Positions 54,812-63,864 of a stretch of 64,000 nt of DNA are shown here, one piece after another; the stretch's first letter is position 1, and each line of letters opens with the position of its first letter. Made by a program: the position numbers and the translations under genes. The stretch covers positions 1 to 64,000 of the forward strand of contig CAMJRX010000001.1 of assembly GCA_946408355.1 (NCBI GenBank), given 5' to 3'. The DNA is from an uncultured Selenomonadales bacterium (GTDB lineage: Bacteria; Bacillota; Negativicutes; Selenomonadales; Selenomonadaceae). The notes below the pieces were generated by a model, which saw nothing but the letters and a program-made list of their open reading frames with translations, had not been told where the DNA came from and did not search any database.

Positions 54812-56503
54812 ATGATGCGTTCCCTGTTCTCCGGAGTTTCCGGTTTAAAAGTTCATCAGACGCGCATGGACGTTATCGGCAACAACATAGCCAACATTAA
54901 TACAATCGGCTTTAAATCCAGCCGTACAACTTTTTCCGATATGCTCTCACAAATCCAGAGTAGTGCTGCTGCTCCGACGGACAATCTCGGCGGTGTCAAC
55001 GCAAAACAAATCGGTCTCGGCGTTAATGTTGAGAGTATTGATATTATCTTTACTGATTCTTCGCCGCAACAGACCGGTAAAAATACAGACCTCGCGCTTT
55101 CAGGCAACGGACTTTTCGTTCTGCGCGACGGTGCTCAATCTTTTTACACCCGTAACGGCGCATTTGCATTCGATGAGGCAGGTTATTATGTTCTGCCTGG
55201 TAGTGGTCTTCGCGTGCAAGGTTGGAATGCAGGTGATGACGGCGCAATAAACACTAACGGCACAGCAACTGATATTATTGTTCCCGTCGGCAAAACTATG
55301 GAAGCAACTGCCACAACTGCGATTGACTACAGCGGCAACCTCAACAAAGAGGAACTTGCGATTGAGAGTATTAGTTATGTTACTGCATCAGGCATTGCGG
55401 CTGCAGACGTAGTTGAAGGTTCTGCTGGCACCACTGCCAAAGTTGTAACGGGAACTGCAAACGACCCCACAAGTGTTAACGTCGACGGTGTAAATGTCAT
55501 TGCCGCAACCCTTACCTTGAGAGACGGCACAACAAGACACGTCACCAGCGGCTATTACGAAGTCGGCAATACCATTCCGATTACGACGCTCGCTACAGTT
55601 TATGATTCGCTCGGCGGCAGACATGAAGTCACCGTTCTCATTGATAAAGATTCCACAACCGCAGACCCCGACGCCAATGAAGAGGCACTAGAAACAGGCA
55701 AAATTTGTGATGCCAATGGAGATCCAGTTGACGGTGCAACTTTTGTAAGCATTGATACAACAACTGGAGCTGTTACTTATACCGACGCAAACGGAACACA
55801 ACATACTGATGGTACAATGGTTTATGATAATCGTTGGAGAGCATATCTCGCACCTGGAGTCGGAGAGCTCGGTCCTAAAAGTGACAATTTCAGCAATGTG
55901 ATTAACTCTACTGAATCCGACGGCTCCACAATGACGGCTACTATGAACAGCGGCACAGAATTTTCTTACCTCTACTTTGACACCAACGGGAAATTCGTCA
56001 CTAACGGCAGAGCTCAAGACGCGGAAATTACTTTCACCTATGGTAACGGCAACGGCGCGGGCGATAACACGGGCATTGTCAGTTTTGTCGGCTTGACGCA
56101 ATACGCTAACTCGACAACTTCTTTCCCGATAACCAACGGCAACACGGCGGGCATTCTCCAAAGTCTCGCCATTGACGGAAACGGCGTTATCAGCGGCACT
56201 TACACCAACGGCTTAGTTCGTTCCGAAGCTCAAATTGCTGTTGCGCAATTCAACAACTCCAGCGGCTTAACTAAAGTCGGCACAACGATTTATACGGAAT
56301 CTAACAACTCCGGCGCGGCTAACATTAAGACTATTGCGGACTTCGGCTTGAATGTCGTTTCTTCCGCCCTCGAAATGTCTAACGTCGACCTCGCAACCGA
56401 ATTTTCCGATATGATTATTACGCAACGCGGTTTCCAAGCCAATTCAAAGATGACGACCGTCTCCGATGAAATGCTTGAAACTCTCGTTAACATGAAGAGA
56501 TAA
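54812..56503 (+). CDS. flgE: Flagellar hook protein
   Basis: A 563-residue hook subunit. The N-terminal rod-type domain (RSLFSGVSGLKVHQTRMDVI, GNNIANINTIGFK) and the C-terminal helix (ATEFSDMIITQRGFQANSKM) are intact and should pair in the hook polymer. The middle is a Thr/Gly/Asp-rich variable region exposed on the surface. It is longer than the E. coli protein (about 400). ATG at 54812 follows AAGGAG; a GTG nine nt upstream is too close to that site. It stands apart from other hook and basal-body genes. Confidence 0.93.
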   Translation: MMRSLFSGVSGLKVHQTRMDVIGNNIANINTIGFKSSRTTFSDMLSQIQSSAAAPTDNLGGVNAKQIGLGVNVESIDIIFTDSSPQQTGKNTDLALSGNGLFVLRDGAQSFYTRNGAFAFDEAGYYVLPGSGLRVQGWNAGDDGAINTNGTATDIIVPVGKTMEATATTAIDYSGNLNKEELAIESISYVTASGIAAADVVEGSAGTTAKVVTGTANDPTSVNVDGVNVIAATLTLRDGTTRHVTSGYYEVGNTIPITTLATVYDSLGGRHEVTVLIDKDSTTADPDANEEALETGKICDANGDPVDGATFVSIDTTTGAVTYTDANGTQHTDGTMVYDNRWRAYLAPGVGELGPKSDNFSNVINSTESDGSTMTATMNSGTEFSYLYFDTNGKFVTNGRAQDAEITFTYGNGNGAGDNTGIVSFVGLTQYANSTTSFPITNGNTAGILQSLAIDGNGVISGTYTNGLVRSEAQIAVAQFNNSSGLTKVGTTIYTESNNSGAANIKTIADFGLNVVSSALEMSNVDLATEFSDMIITQRGFQANSKMTTVSDEMLETLVNMKR

Positions 56504-56521
56504 TTTAACAACTTGAAATAA

Positions 56522-56555
56522 AAAAGGCGCGGCTCGCAAATGGGTCGCGTCTTTT
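56522..56555 (+). terminator. Terminator after flgE
   Basis: A 10-bp stem (AAAAGGCGCG / CGCGTCTTTT, one G-T pair) has a 14-nt loop and T-rich tail. It lies between convergent genes. Confidence 0.65.
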
Positions 56556-56570
56556 GTTTTGCGTATAGTT

Positions 56571-56972
56571 TTAACGTTGCTTGTGCTCTTCAATCGCACG
56601 TTCAAGCAAAACTTTTAATTCGTCGGTGTCAATTTCGGCTGTGACAAAAGCTTTAACAGTAATTCCGGCGTCGTCAGGTTTCATAGAAAATTTAGTATCA
56701 GTTACGTGCAAAATTCCCGCGCCTATAGCTATAATTTCGTCTTTTTCAAGGACATTAGTATTTACTTCTGTTTGCGAATCTATATACACGCAAACTTTTT
56801 CGATAATGTTGCGTTGCGCGTCGAGTTCCGCCTTACTTTTAGCAAAATCAATAGTTTCGTCAGTCATGAAGTATTGACCAGAGCCGGAATAAGTTTGAAT
56901 TTCGGCGTGCGCGGTTGCAGTAATTAACATTGCGCCGATAATCAACGACAGAAAGATTTTCCTAACAAACAT
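56571..56972 (-). CDS. Small exported protein, FlgT-N/LPP20-like domain
   Basis: A 133-residue protein with a signal peptide (residues 1-24, ending AHAE). One domain follows: QTYSGSGQYFMTDETIDFAK, then AQRNIIEKVCVYIDSQTEV, EIIAIGAGILHVTDTKF and VTAEIDTDELKVL. This is clearly related to the N-terminal domain of the TPR protein at 62670 and, more distantly, to the FlgT-N-like protein at 58258. The ATG follows GGAGGG. The function is unknown. Confidence 0.8.
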   Translation of the reverse strand: MFVRKIFLSLIIGAMLITATAHAEIQTYSGSGQYFMTDETIDFAKSKAELDAQRNIIEKVCVYIDSQTEVNTNVLEKDEIIAIGAGILHVTDTKFSMKPDDAGITVKAFVTAEIDTDELKVLLERAIEEHKQR

Positions 56973-56992
56973 AGTAAATCCCTCCAAAACTT

Positions 56993-57616
56993 TTAAAGCA
57001 GAATATTTACTATCCCTTGAAAAATCCCAAATATAAATCTCTGAAGCGGCACGAAAACATAATCCAAAATAGGCGTTGCGATAATTAAAATCAGAAAAAC
57101 AAAACTGTAGCGTTCTAATTGCTCATAAGCCCGCGCCATTTCGTAGGGTAAAATATTTCGTAAAATGTGCGAACCGTCGAGCGGCGGAATCGGCAACATG
57201 TTAAATATCGCAAAGTTAATGTTGTAAATAATTATCAGCTTGAAAACGACGAGTAGCCCTTCTGAAAACGGAATATGGAATTTTACCATTAAGACGAGCA
57301 TAATCGTAAAAACAAACGCCGTAACTAAATTCGACGCGGGACCGGCAAGCGAAACTAAAATATCATCGCGGCGCGGATTAGAAAAATTCATCGGGTTAAT
57401 TTGGACGGGCTTAGCCCAACCGAAATGGACGATAAAAAGCATTAAAAGACCAATCGGGTCGACGTGAGCAACGGGATTGAGCGTTAAACGCCCTTGAAGT
57501 TGCGGAGTATAATCGCCGAGCGCGTAGGCAACGCGAGCGTGTGAATATTCGTGAACAACCATTGCAATGATAATAGCGGGAATTCCGGCAATCAGAATGC
57601 CAATATCATCAAACAT
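56993..57616 (-). CDS. Site-2-protease family (M50) membrane metalloprotease
   Basis: A 207-residue membrane protein with about six helices. The zinc motif is VVHEYSHARVAYALGD (near residue 20), and the partner Asp lies in NMLPIPPLDGSHIL (near 140). This fits the short, PDZ-less rhomboid-like YwhC subgroup of M50. The substrate is unknown. The ATG at 57616 follows GGAGGTG. It lies 14 nt after the Nudix gene and 20 nt before the small exported protein. Confidence 0.88.
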   Translation of the reverse strand: MFDDIGILIAGIPAIIIAMVVHEYSHARVAYALGDYTPQLQGRLTLNPVAHVDPIGLLMLFIVHFGWAKPVQINPMNFSNPRRDDILVSLAGPASNLVTAFVFTIMLVLMVKFHIPFSEGLLVVFKLIIIYNINFAIFNMLPIPPLDGSHILRNILPYEMARAYEQLERYSFVFLILIIATPILDYVFVPLQRFIFGIFQGIVNILL

Positions 57617-57630
57617 CAAAGCACCTCCAA

Positions 57631-58197
57631 TTATTTCTTGAGAAAAACTTGCTTAGCCAAAAGTAAAATCGAAACGGCTGATTTTGCGTCGTAAATTTTT
57701 CCCGACTCAACCATTTGCAAGGCGGCAGTCAGCGGAACTTTTACAACGTTAATAAATTCGTCGGAATCGGGGTGAATTTTGCCGGGCGTCAAGTCGCTTG
57801 CCGCGTAAAGATGAATATATTCGTTCGTAAAGCCAACAGTCGTGGCAATCGTCGTGAGTTTCCAAATTTTGCCCGCCGTATAGCCCGTTTCCTCTGAAAG
57901 TTCACGTTTAGCACATTCAATCGGATCCTCGCCAGTTTTATCGAGTTTGCCGGCTGGAACTTCCAACGTAACTTTGCCGACGGGATAGCGAAATTGTCGC
58001 ACAAGGATAATTTGATTGTCGGGCAGAAGAGGAATAATCGACGACGCGCCTGGGTGTTCAATCCACTCGCGAATTGCTTTATGACCGTTGGGAAGTTCGA
58101 CTTCGTCTTTGTTTACGTGGAGGAGAACGCCGTCAAAAACTCGTTCGCCGGAAATTTTTTTCTCGACTAAATTTTTATCTTCGTTATCAATCAACAT
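57631..58197 (-). CDS. Nudix hydrolase, probably ADP-ribose pyrophosphatase
   Basis: A 188-residue enzyme. The Nudix box is complete: G in AGKLDKTGEDP, then CAKRELSEETGY with the catalytic REL-EE-G. The N-terminal VRQFRYPVGKVTLEVPAGKL is typical of NudF-type ADP-ribose pyrophosphatases. ATG at 58197 follows TGGAG. It heads a short group with the M50 protease and the exported protein and may be part of a longer transcript from 60224. Confidence 0.92.
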   Translation of the reverse strand: MLIDNEDKNLVEKKISGERVFDGVLLHVNKDEVELPNGHKAIREWIEHPGASSIIPLLPDNQIILVRQFRYPVGKVTLEVPAGKLDKTGEDPIECAKRELSEETGYTAGKIWKLTTIATTVGFTNEYIHLYAASDLTPGKIHPDSDEFINVVKVPLTAALQMVESGKIYDAKSAVSILLLAKQVFLKK

Positions 58198-58257
58198 TTT
58201 AATCACTCCATGAAATTATTTGCTTGATTTTATGCGGGAATTCGGCGCAAGTCAACA

Positions 58258-59349
58258 TTAGCGGACATAAATTGTTAGTGTGTTATAAGCAAGTGATTGC
58301 AAAGTTAAATTAGCATTCGTGACGGCGCATAACTCGTTGAAAAGCGTTTGCGGGGAGCCGCCGTACATGACGGTAAAAACTGCGCGCCCGCCGTCGTAGC
58401 TGGAAAGATTGACGTTTTTGACGCGATTGACTTTGCCGAGCGCGTTTTGAACGATATTAATCTTAGAAAAATCCGCGCCGTAAACAATGACTTCGACGCC
58501 TTGACGGCTGGTGTACATGCCGGTTATCTGCTCGACGAAATAATTGCCCATTTGTTCGCCCGCTGAGGCAAGAGCTTTTTTAGCGGCAATCGCCTCCGAA
58601 TTGTCATAAGCCGAGCCGTATTTGCCGTCAGCCGCGATAACTTGTCCCGTCCGCACGATAAACATTTTAGCCTCGACGCGGGCGCGACAAGCTTGCATAT
58701 TTGTACGCTGATTGCCAGGCAGATAATTTCCCATATCGCCGACGCCCTCCGAAAAACTTTCTCCGACAATCATAATGTCCACGCCGAATTTTTCAGCCGC
58801 CGCTTTCATCTGCGCAACGTTCATTGACATTGGACTTTGATAATTTAAACCAGTGCCAACTTCGGTTACGAAATTAAAACCCGCATTGAGCAAAGTTTTA
58901 ACAATGGCAGTTTCACCACCCGCGCCGCCGACGTTGTAATTTAAATGCTGTTCGGGGACGTAAACGGCGATTTTCGGATTGCGCAGTTGCACGTTGATAA
59001 TCCCAAGCCGCGTCAATTCGTTCATGAGCTTGGAATTGGGCTGATCGTCGACAGTTGCATTAATCGTTACGCGCCAACCGTTTGCAATTTGTTCGCGACT
59101 TACTACGGAATATTCATTAACGAAGCCGCGAGATTGCGTATAAATTTGGTCGTTAATCAACATGCTGTTCTGTACGAGCGTTTCCGAATCAACGAGAATT
59201 CCAACAGTATTTTCAACCGCCGCACGCAATGCATCATTTTCCGCCTCCGAAGGCGTCGTGCCCGTGCCCGTGACTGTTACATTTTTAGCAAACGCCGTCG
59301 CACTCAAAATTATCAGCAACGACAAAACTATAATCGCAAATCTTTTCAT
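58258..59349 (-). CDS. Exported FlgT-like protein
   Basis: A 363-residue protein with a signal peptide (residues 1-21, ending AFAK). The first domain, EAENDALRAAVENTVGILVD through YTQSRGFVNEYSVV, resembles the N-terminal domain of flagellar assembly protein FlgT. A middle part includes KIAVYVPEQHLN and VDIMIVGESFSEG, like the CsgG/FlgT middle domain. It ends with a compact domain, VIVYGADFSKINIVQNALG. It lies 5 nt after the CsgG-like gene. FlgT in vibrios forms an outer ring of the flagellar base; the same role here is only inferred. Confidence 0.8.
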   Translation of the reverse strand: MKRFAIIVLSLLIILSATAFAKNVTVTGTGTTPSEAENDALRAAVENTVGILVDSETLVQNSMLINDQIYTQSRGFVNEYSVVSREQIANGWRVTINATVDDQPNSKLMNELTRLGIINVQLRNPKIAVYVPEQHLNYNVGGAGGETAIVKTLLNAGFNFVTEVGTGLNYQSPMSMNVAQMKAAAEKFGVDIMIVGESFSEGVGDMGNYLPGNQRTNMQACRARVEAKMFIVRTGQVIAADGKYGSAYDNSEAIAAKKALASAGEQMGNYFVEQITGMYTSRQGVEVIVYGADFSKINIVQNALGKVNRVKNVNLSSYDGGRAVFTVMYGGSPQTLFNELCAVTNANLTLQSLAYNTLTIYVR

Positions 59350-59354
59350 GACGT

Positions 59355-60224
59355 TCAACCTCTCTTAACAATGTCGCCTCTGTGAATCGTACCTGACATG
59401 CCCTCTGCGCGGCAAATGGCGTAATCCGAATTGACTTCAACGACTTTAACCCTGCAAACTTCATTTTGTTTCATGCCGACTGTCCTACCGTTAACTATAA
59501 TCGGCGTACTTTCACGGGCAACAATCAAAGTTTCTCCCAGTCTAAGCCCAGCCTCCGAGCCTTGATCAATGTAAATATCTGCGCCGTTAATTTCGGCAAT
59601 GCGGGCGCGGAATGGATTTAAGTTGTCCAGTTGCTTAAGAAAATTTTCCGCCGCGTTTTTGCAAGCATTGTTGAAGGCGTCGCTTATACTTGAGCCGCTC
59701 TTGTTGCCCTCAACAGTGCCTGCAATAATAATTTCGCCCGTTGTGTTGTCGACGAATCGGAACTCCAACGCGATTTTCCCTTTGAATTTGTGAACGTATT
59801 GCCCAGCCATTGCTCCAATATCTTCAAGCCCAAAAAGACTACTAAGTTGCGCCACTGCACTGGCAGTAGGATTATTTTCGATAACTGCCATTGTGACTTT
59901 GCCGACCAAAGAATAATTTGCGCCGCTCAACTTGCCCAATTCAACGGCTTGGCTTGGGTCAACGGCGATATTTTGAAAACCTTGCTCGCGAAGAATCGCG
60001 CCCATTTGCAACCGCTCAACTACTGTATAATTTCCGCTCGAATGAATTGCTACGATTAATTGCTCCGTCATTATTTCGGCAATTTTTTCTTCTTCGTAGC
60101 CTGAAACATTTTCTAGCGGCATAACGGCAACAACTTTTTTTGCCGCCTCACAAAAATTTAGCGAACAAATAATTATCACTGCGCTCATCACGGCAAAAAG
60201 TTTTTTTATGAGATTTATATACAC
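59355..60224 (-). CDS. Exported CsgG-family protein with FlgT-C-like tail
   Basis: A 289-residue protein starting at GTG, with AGGAGG nine nt upstream. A signal peptide (residues 1-27, ending CEAA) precedes a CsgG-like domain (about 28-190: VVAVMPLENVSGYEEEKIAE, YTVVERLQMGAILREQGF, LVGKVTMAVIE). The tail (about 205-289: IYIDQGSEAGLRLGETLIV, CRVKVVEVNSDYAICRA) resembles the FlgT C-terminal domain. CsgG relatives act in or near the outer membrane, which fits a diderm cell. It has a promoter overlapped by an inverted repeat. Confidence 0.82.
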   Translation of the reverse strand: MYINLIKKLFAVMSAVIIICSLNFCEAAKKVVAVMPLENVSGYEEEKIAEIMTEQLIVAIHSSGNYTVVERLQMGAILREQGFQNIAVDPSQAVELGKLSGANYSLVGKVTMAVIENNPTASAVAQLSSLFGLEDIGAMAGQYVHKFKGKIALEFRFVDNTTGEIIIAGTVEGNKSGSSISDAFNNACKNAAENFLKQLDNLNPFRARIAEINGADIYIDQGSEAGLRLGETLIVARESTPIIVNGRTVGMKQNEVCRVKVVEVNSDYAICRAEGMSGTIHRGDIVKRG

Positions 60225-60237
60225 GATAGCTCGCCTC

Positions 60238-60262
60238 CTGATATTTTTTTTTACTATATCAG
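60238..60262. repeat. Inverted repeat over the promoter and ribosome site of the CsgG-like gene
   Basis: CTGATAT (60238-60244) and ATATCAG (60256-60262) are perfect arms around an 11-nt spacer. They overlap the -10 box and reach the AGGAGG of the CsgG-like gene, so a bound protein or hairpin would block expression. Confidence 0.5.
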
Positions 60263-60281
60263 ATAGATATTAAAATCTCAA
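60253..60281 (-). promoter_or_regulatory. Promoter of the CsgG-like / FlgT-like genes
   Basis: On the minus strand, TTGAGA (60276-60281) and TATAGT (60253-60258) are separated by 17 nt, 29 nt before the GTG start. Confidence 0.6.
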
Positions 60282-60292
60282 TAAAAAGTCGC

Positions 60293-61261
60293 TTAAAGTG
60301 CATTTAACAATTCGTCGCGATTTAAGGCATAAGTTCCGACTTTAGCCACAACGACGCCCGCAGCAACATTCGCAAGATAAGCCGCCGCCGCTGAATCCAA
60401 TTTACCCGCCAAAGCAAGCGCAAAAACCGCAATCACAGTATCGCCCGCGCCTGATACGTCGAAAACTTCCTGCGCCCGCGCCTTTATGTGTGAAAATTTT
60501 TCGCCGTCAATCAAACTCAAGCCCTCTGCCGAACGTGTAACGACTAAGCCGCGCAAATTAAATTCGTCGATAACTTTTTGAGCTGCCTCCTCAATCTGCG
60601 CGTCGACGTTTGCAATTTTTTTCGGAAGAATAGCGTTGAGTTCTTTTAAGTTCGGCGTGATAAAAGTCGCGTCAAAATATTTTTGCCAATTATCGCCTTT
60701 CGGGTCGACGACGACAAATTTTTTCTGTGCACGACACGCGCCGATAATTTCGCGGCAAATTTTTTTCGTACAAACGCCCTTTCCATAATCCGAAATAATT
60801 ACGCCGTCGACGTTCGTTAACTGCGCGGAAAAATTTTTCAAAAGTTTATCAGTCGCCGCACTGTTAAGTTCGCTAGCGTCTTCAAAGTCAAGGCGAATCA
60901 TTTGCTGATGACCGCTTATCACGCGAATTTTCGTCGTAGTTGGCTTTGAAGTTTCAATCACACCCGAATAGTCGACGCCCAAAGATTTTAATTTATCAAG
61001 AAAAATTTCGCCGTGATTATCCGCGCCGATTTGCCCGATTATCGACGTTTGACAGCCCAGCAACGCCAAATTATGTAAGACATTAGCCGCACCGCCTAAA
61101 GTTTCTTTAACTTCCATGACGCGAGCAATCGGAACGGGGGCTTCGGGCGAAATACGCGTGACTTCACCGAAATAATATTTATCCAACATAACGTCGCCGA
61201 TTACCAGAACTTTACACGCGCCGATTCCGTTTTCTACAAAATTTTTAAGTTCGTCAATCAT
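60293..61261 (-). CDS. rfaE1: D-glycero-beta-D-manno-heptose-7-phosphate kinase (RfaE1/HldE N-terminal type)
   Basis: A 322-residue PfkB-family sugar kinase. [20 protein letters not shown] near residue 18 and APVPIARV are hallmarks of the heptose kinase domain of Hld[18 protein letters not shown] near 265 holds the anion-hole motif and catalytic Asp. The adenylyltransferase domain of fused HldE is absent, so a separate RfaE2 is expected elsewhere. The enzyme makes ADP-heptose precursors for LPS, supporting a diderm envelope. It overlaps the hemL stop by 4 nt (ATGA). Confidence 0.92.
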   Translation of the reverse strand: MIDELKNFVENGIGACKVLVIGDVMLDKYYFGEVTRISPEAPVPIARVMEVKETLGGAANVLHNLALLGCQTSIIGQIGADNHGEIFLDKLKSLGVDYSGVIETSKPTTTKIRVISGHQQMIRLDFEDASELNSAATDKLLKNFSAQLTNVDGVIISDYGKGVCTKKICREIIGACRAQKKFVVVDPKGDNWQKYFDATFITPNLKELNAILPKKIANVDAQIEEAAQKVIDEFNLRGLVVTRSAEGLSLIDGEKFSHIKARAQEVFDVSGAGDTVIAVFALALAGKLDSAAAAYLANVAAGVVVAKVGTYALNRDELLNAL

Positions 61262-62544
61262 TTTAATGCTCCAAATGCAACTTCTGCCGCGTTAATAGTT
61301 TTTGCAATATCCTCGTCGCTGTGAACTGCTGACATAAACAACGTCTCGAATTGCGACGGCGCAAGATAAATTCCCTGCTCCAACATCGCGCCGAAAAATT
61401 TCTTAAACATTTCTTGATTGGCGGCGGCTGATTCGTCATAGTTTGTAACGGGTTTATCGCTGAAAAATATTCCGAACATGGAGCCGGCTTGCGGTGTTTG
61501 AATTTTTATATTGGACATCTGCGCGGCATTTTTTATTCCTGCAACGAGCTTTGAAGTTTTCGCGGAAATTTTATCCGTCAAATTATCCTCAAGTAAAATC
61601 GTAAGCGTTTCAATGCCAGCCGTCATAGCTAAGGGATTGCCGCTCAAGGTTCCCGCTTGATAAATTCTGCCGTCGGGTGAAACGTTGCGCATAATTTTTT
61701 CCGCTCCGCCATAAGCCGCGCAGGGCAAGCCGCCGCCGATAATTTTTCCTAAGCAAGTTAAATCGGGCGTAATTTTATATTTTTCCTGCGCCCCGCCAAT
61801 CGAAACTCTAAAACCGCACATGACTTCATCGAAAATCAGCAACGCGCCGTATTTTTTCGTAATATCTCTCAAACCGCGCAGATAATTTTCTTTAGGCAAA
61901 ACCAAGCCCATATTCCCCGCGATAGGCTCAACGATTATCGCCGCAATTTGTTCGCCGCATTGAGCGAAAATATTTTCGACGGCTTCAAGGTCATTGTAAG
62001 GCAAAGTAATCGTATCTTGCGCGGTGCCACGAGTAACACCAGGACTTGACGGTTCACCGAAAGTTGCCGCGCCGCTCCCCGCCTTAACGAGCAATGAATC
62101 GCTGTGCCCGTGATAGCAGCCGATAAATTTAACAATTTTTTCGCGCCCCGTGTAGCCGCGAGCAACTCTTAACGCACTCATCGTCGATTCGGTGCCGGAA
62201 TTGACCATGCGCATAACTTCCATTGACGGATAAATTTTATTTACGAGCTTAGCAAGTTTAGTTTCAAGTTCGGTTGGTGCGCCGTAGCTGGTGCCACGTT
62301 CGACTGCATTTTTCAGCGCGGTAACAATTTTGGGGTGCGCATGACCTAAAATCAACGGTCCCCAAGAATTTACGTAATCGATATAAGAATTGCCGTCAAT
62401 GTCGAAGATATACGAGCCTGCGCCGTGCGAAATAAACGGCGGATTGGAATTGACGCTACTGAACGAACGCACAGGGCTGTTGACCCCACCCGGCATAAAT
62501 TTTTTAGCCTCGTTGAAAGCGTTAAAAGATTTTGTTAAGTTCAC
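61258..62544 (-). CDS. hemL: Glutamate-1-semialdehyde 2,1-aminomutase
   Basis: A 428-residue PLP enzyme that forms 5-aminolevulinate, the heme and B12 precursor. [11 protein letters not shown] lies near the start, DEVMCGFRV holds the cofactor Asp, and [17 protein letters not shown] carries the PLP lysine (near 265). Length and order match the family. It starts at GTG (62544), where GGAGG is at proper spacing; the frame upstream is open but lacks a site. It forms a unit with rfaE1, which it overlaps. Confidence 0.96.
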   Translation of the reverse strand: MNLTKSFNAFNEAKKFMPGGVNSPVRSFSSVNSNPPFISHGAGSYIFDIDGNSYIDYVNSWGPLILGHAHPKIVTALKNAVERGTSYGAPTELETKLAKLVNKIYPSMEVMRMVNSGTESTMSALRVARGYTGREKIVKFIGCYHGHSDSLLVKAGSGAATFGEPSSPGVTRGTAQDTITLPYNDLEAVENIFAQCGEQIAAIIVEPIAGNMGLVLPKENYLRGLRDITKKYGALLIFDEVMCGFRVSIGGAQEKYKITPDLTCLGKIIGGGLPCAAYGGAEKIMRNVSPDGRIYQAGTLSGNPLAMTAGIETLTILLEDNLTDKISAKTSKLVAGIKNAAQMSNIKIQTPQAGSMFGIFFSDKPVTNYDESAAANQEMFKKFFGAMLEQGIYLAPSQFETLFMSAVHSDEDIAKTINAAEVAFGALK

Positions 62545-62623
62545 AGTTAAGACCTCCAAAAAATTTTTGATTACTTGCAGTTTAAGCATTGAGTTTTTAA
62601 TTGTCAATCGCGAAAATATCGGC

Positions 62624-62651
62624 TGTTGTTGTTAAATTTTTATGTTATAAT
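62624..62651 (+). promoter_or_regulatory. Possible promoter of the TPR protein gene
   Basis: A perfect TATAAT (62646-62651) lies 19 nt before the start codon. The -35 region is poor (TGTTGT, 16 nt upstream). Confidence 0.4.
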
Positions 62652-62669
62652 GCCGTCGAGGTGATAATT

Positions 62670-63851
62670 ATGCGGAAAAAATTTTTAAAAGCCTTTTTGG
62701 CTACGCTGACGGTTTCCGCTCTGCTTTTACCGGCAAATTTTTCTTCAGCGGAAATTATGAACTATGACGGTGTCGGCGAATACATTATGAGCGATTTTGA
62801 AACGCCCGATGTCGCTAAACAACGCGCTAAACTTTACGCTGAACGCAACGCGCAAGAACAAGCCGGTATCTACATTAAAAGTTATTCGCGAATGGAAAAT
62901 TTCAAGTTGGTTGAGGACGAAATCATTGCCATGACGAGCGGCATTTTAAAAATTGTCAACGTCGATTATGAAATAGTTCCGATTGAACACGGCGGAATAA
63001 TGTATCGCGCAAAAATTTTGGCGAGCATTGATACCGATAAAGTCAACGAATGGATTAATCAAGGCGTCGGCGAGCGTGAATCTTTGGTAGAAAAAAATCG
63101 TGAACTTCAACGCCAACTTGACGAGCAGGAGAAATTAATTGCTGAGCTGAAACTTAAGGCGGAGAATTCTAAAAATCCTTCCGCAGACGAAAAACTCAAG
63201 CAAGAATTCGCAGATGCCGATAAAGCTTTCCTATCGAATATCAAGCTTGAGGAGGGCAATCGTTTAGTTCTGCTGAATGTCGATTGGTCTTATGAACTTG
63301 CGTTGAAGGATTGGACGGAGGCTATTGAACTCAATCCGCAAAACGCTTTGGCTTATGAGGCTCGCGGCTATTATTATCTTTACTACACGAAAGATTATTC
63401 CGCCAGCTTGAACGATTTTAACCAGGCGATAAATCTTCGACCGTCGATAGCGGATAATTATTTTTATCGCGGAACATGTTACTTGAATTTGAGTGAGATT
63501 GAACTTGCTAAAAAAGATTTTGAGCAGGCGATAAATTTAAATCCGCAAATGTCTGGAGCTTATGGGGAGTTGGCGTATATCTACACAATGAGTGACCCGT
63601 TAAAAGCGATTGAATATGCAGACCGTGCGCTTGAGTTTAACGAGCGAAATTGGCGGGCGTATTACAGTCGCGGGCTTGCGCTGTACACCATGCACAATTA
63701 CGAGGCGGCTCTTGAAGACGGACAACGGGCTTTAGAGTGGGGTTGCGGCGACGCTTATCAATTAATTGGCGATTGCTATGGAATGTTAGGACTTCGTGAC
63801 GAGGCGGAAAAATATTGGGAGCTTGCAAAAGAGCGACCAGCTTTTGGTTAA
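62670..63851 (+). CDS. Exported protein with FlgT-N/LPP20-like domain and TPR repeats
   Basis: A 393-residue protein with a signal peptide (about 1-27, ending SSAE). An N-terminal domain (28-135: MNYDGVGEYIMSDFETPDVA, EDEIIAMTSGILKIVNVDY) is homologous to the whole mature protein at 56571. A coiled segment follows (about 137-170), then about four to five TPR units (LKDWTEAIELNPQNALAYEA, DFNQAINLRPSIADNYFYRG, KDFEQAINLNPQMSGAYGEL). TPRs suggest protein binding in the periplasm. GAGGTGATAA precedes the ATG at 62670; the frame is open to 62601 without a site. Confidence 0.85.
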   Translation: MRKKFLKAFLATLTVSALLLPANFSSAEIMNYDGVGEYIMSDFETPDVAKQRAKLYAERNAQEQAGIYIKSYSRMENFKLVEDEIIAMTSGILKIVNVDYEIVPIEHGGIMYRAKILASIDTDKVNEWINQGVGERESLVEKNRELQRQLDEQEKLIAELKLKAENSKNPSADEKLKQEFADADKAFLSNIKLEEGNRLVLLNVDWSYELALKDWTEAIELNPQNALAYEARGYYYLYYTKDYSASLNDFNQAINLRPSIADNYFYRGTCYLNLSEIELAKKDFEQAINLNPQMSGAYGELAYIYTMSDPLKAIEYADRALEFNERNWRAYYSRGLALYTMHNYEAALEDGQRALEWGCGDAYQLIGDCYGMLGLRDEAEKYWELAKERPAFG

Positions 63852-63864
63852 TGGAGGAAATTTT

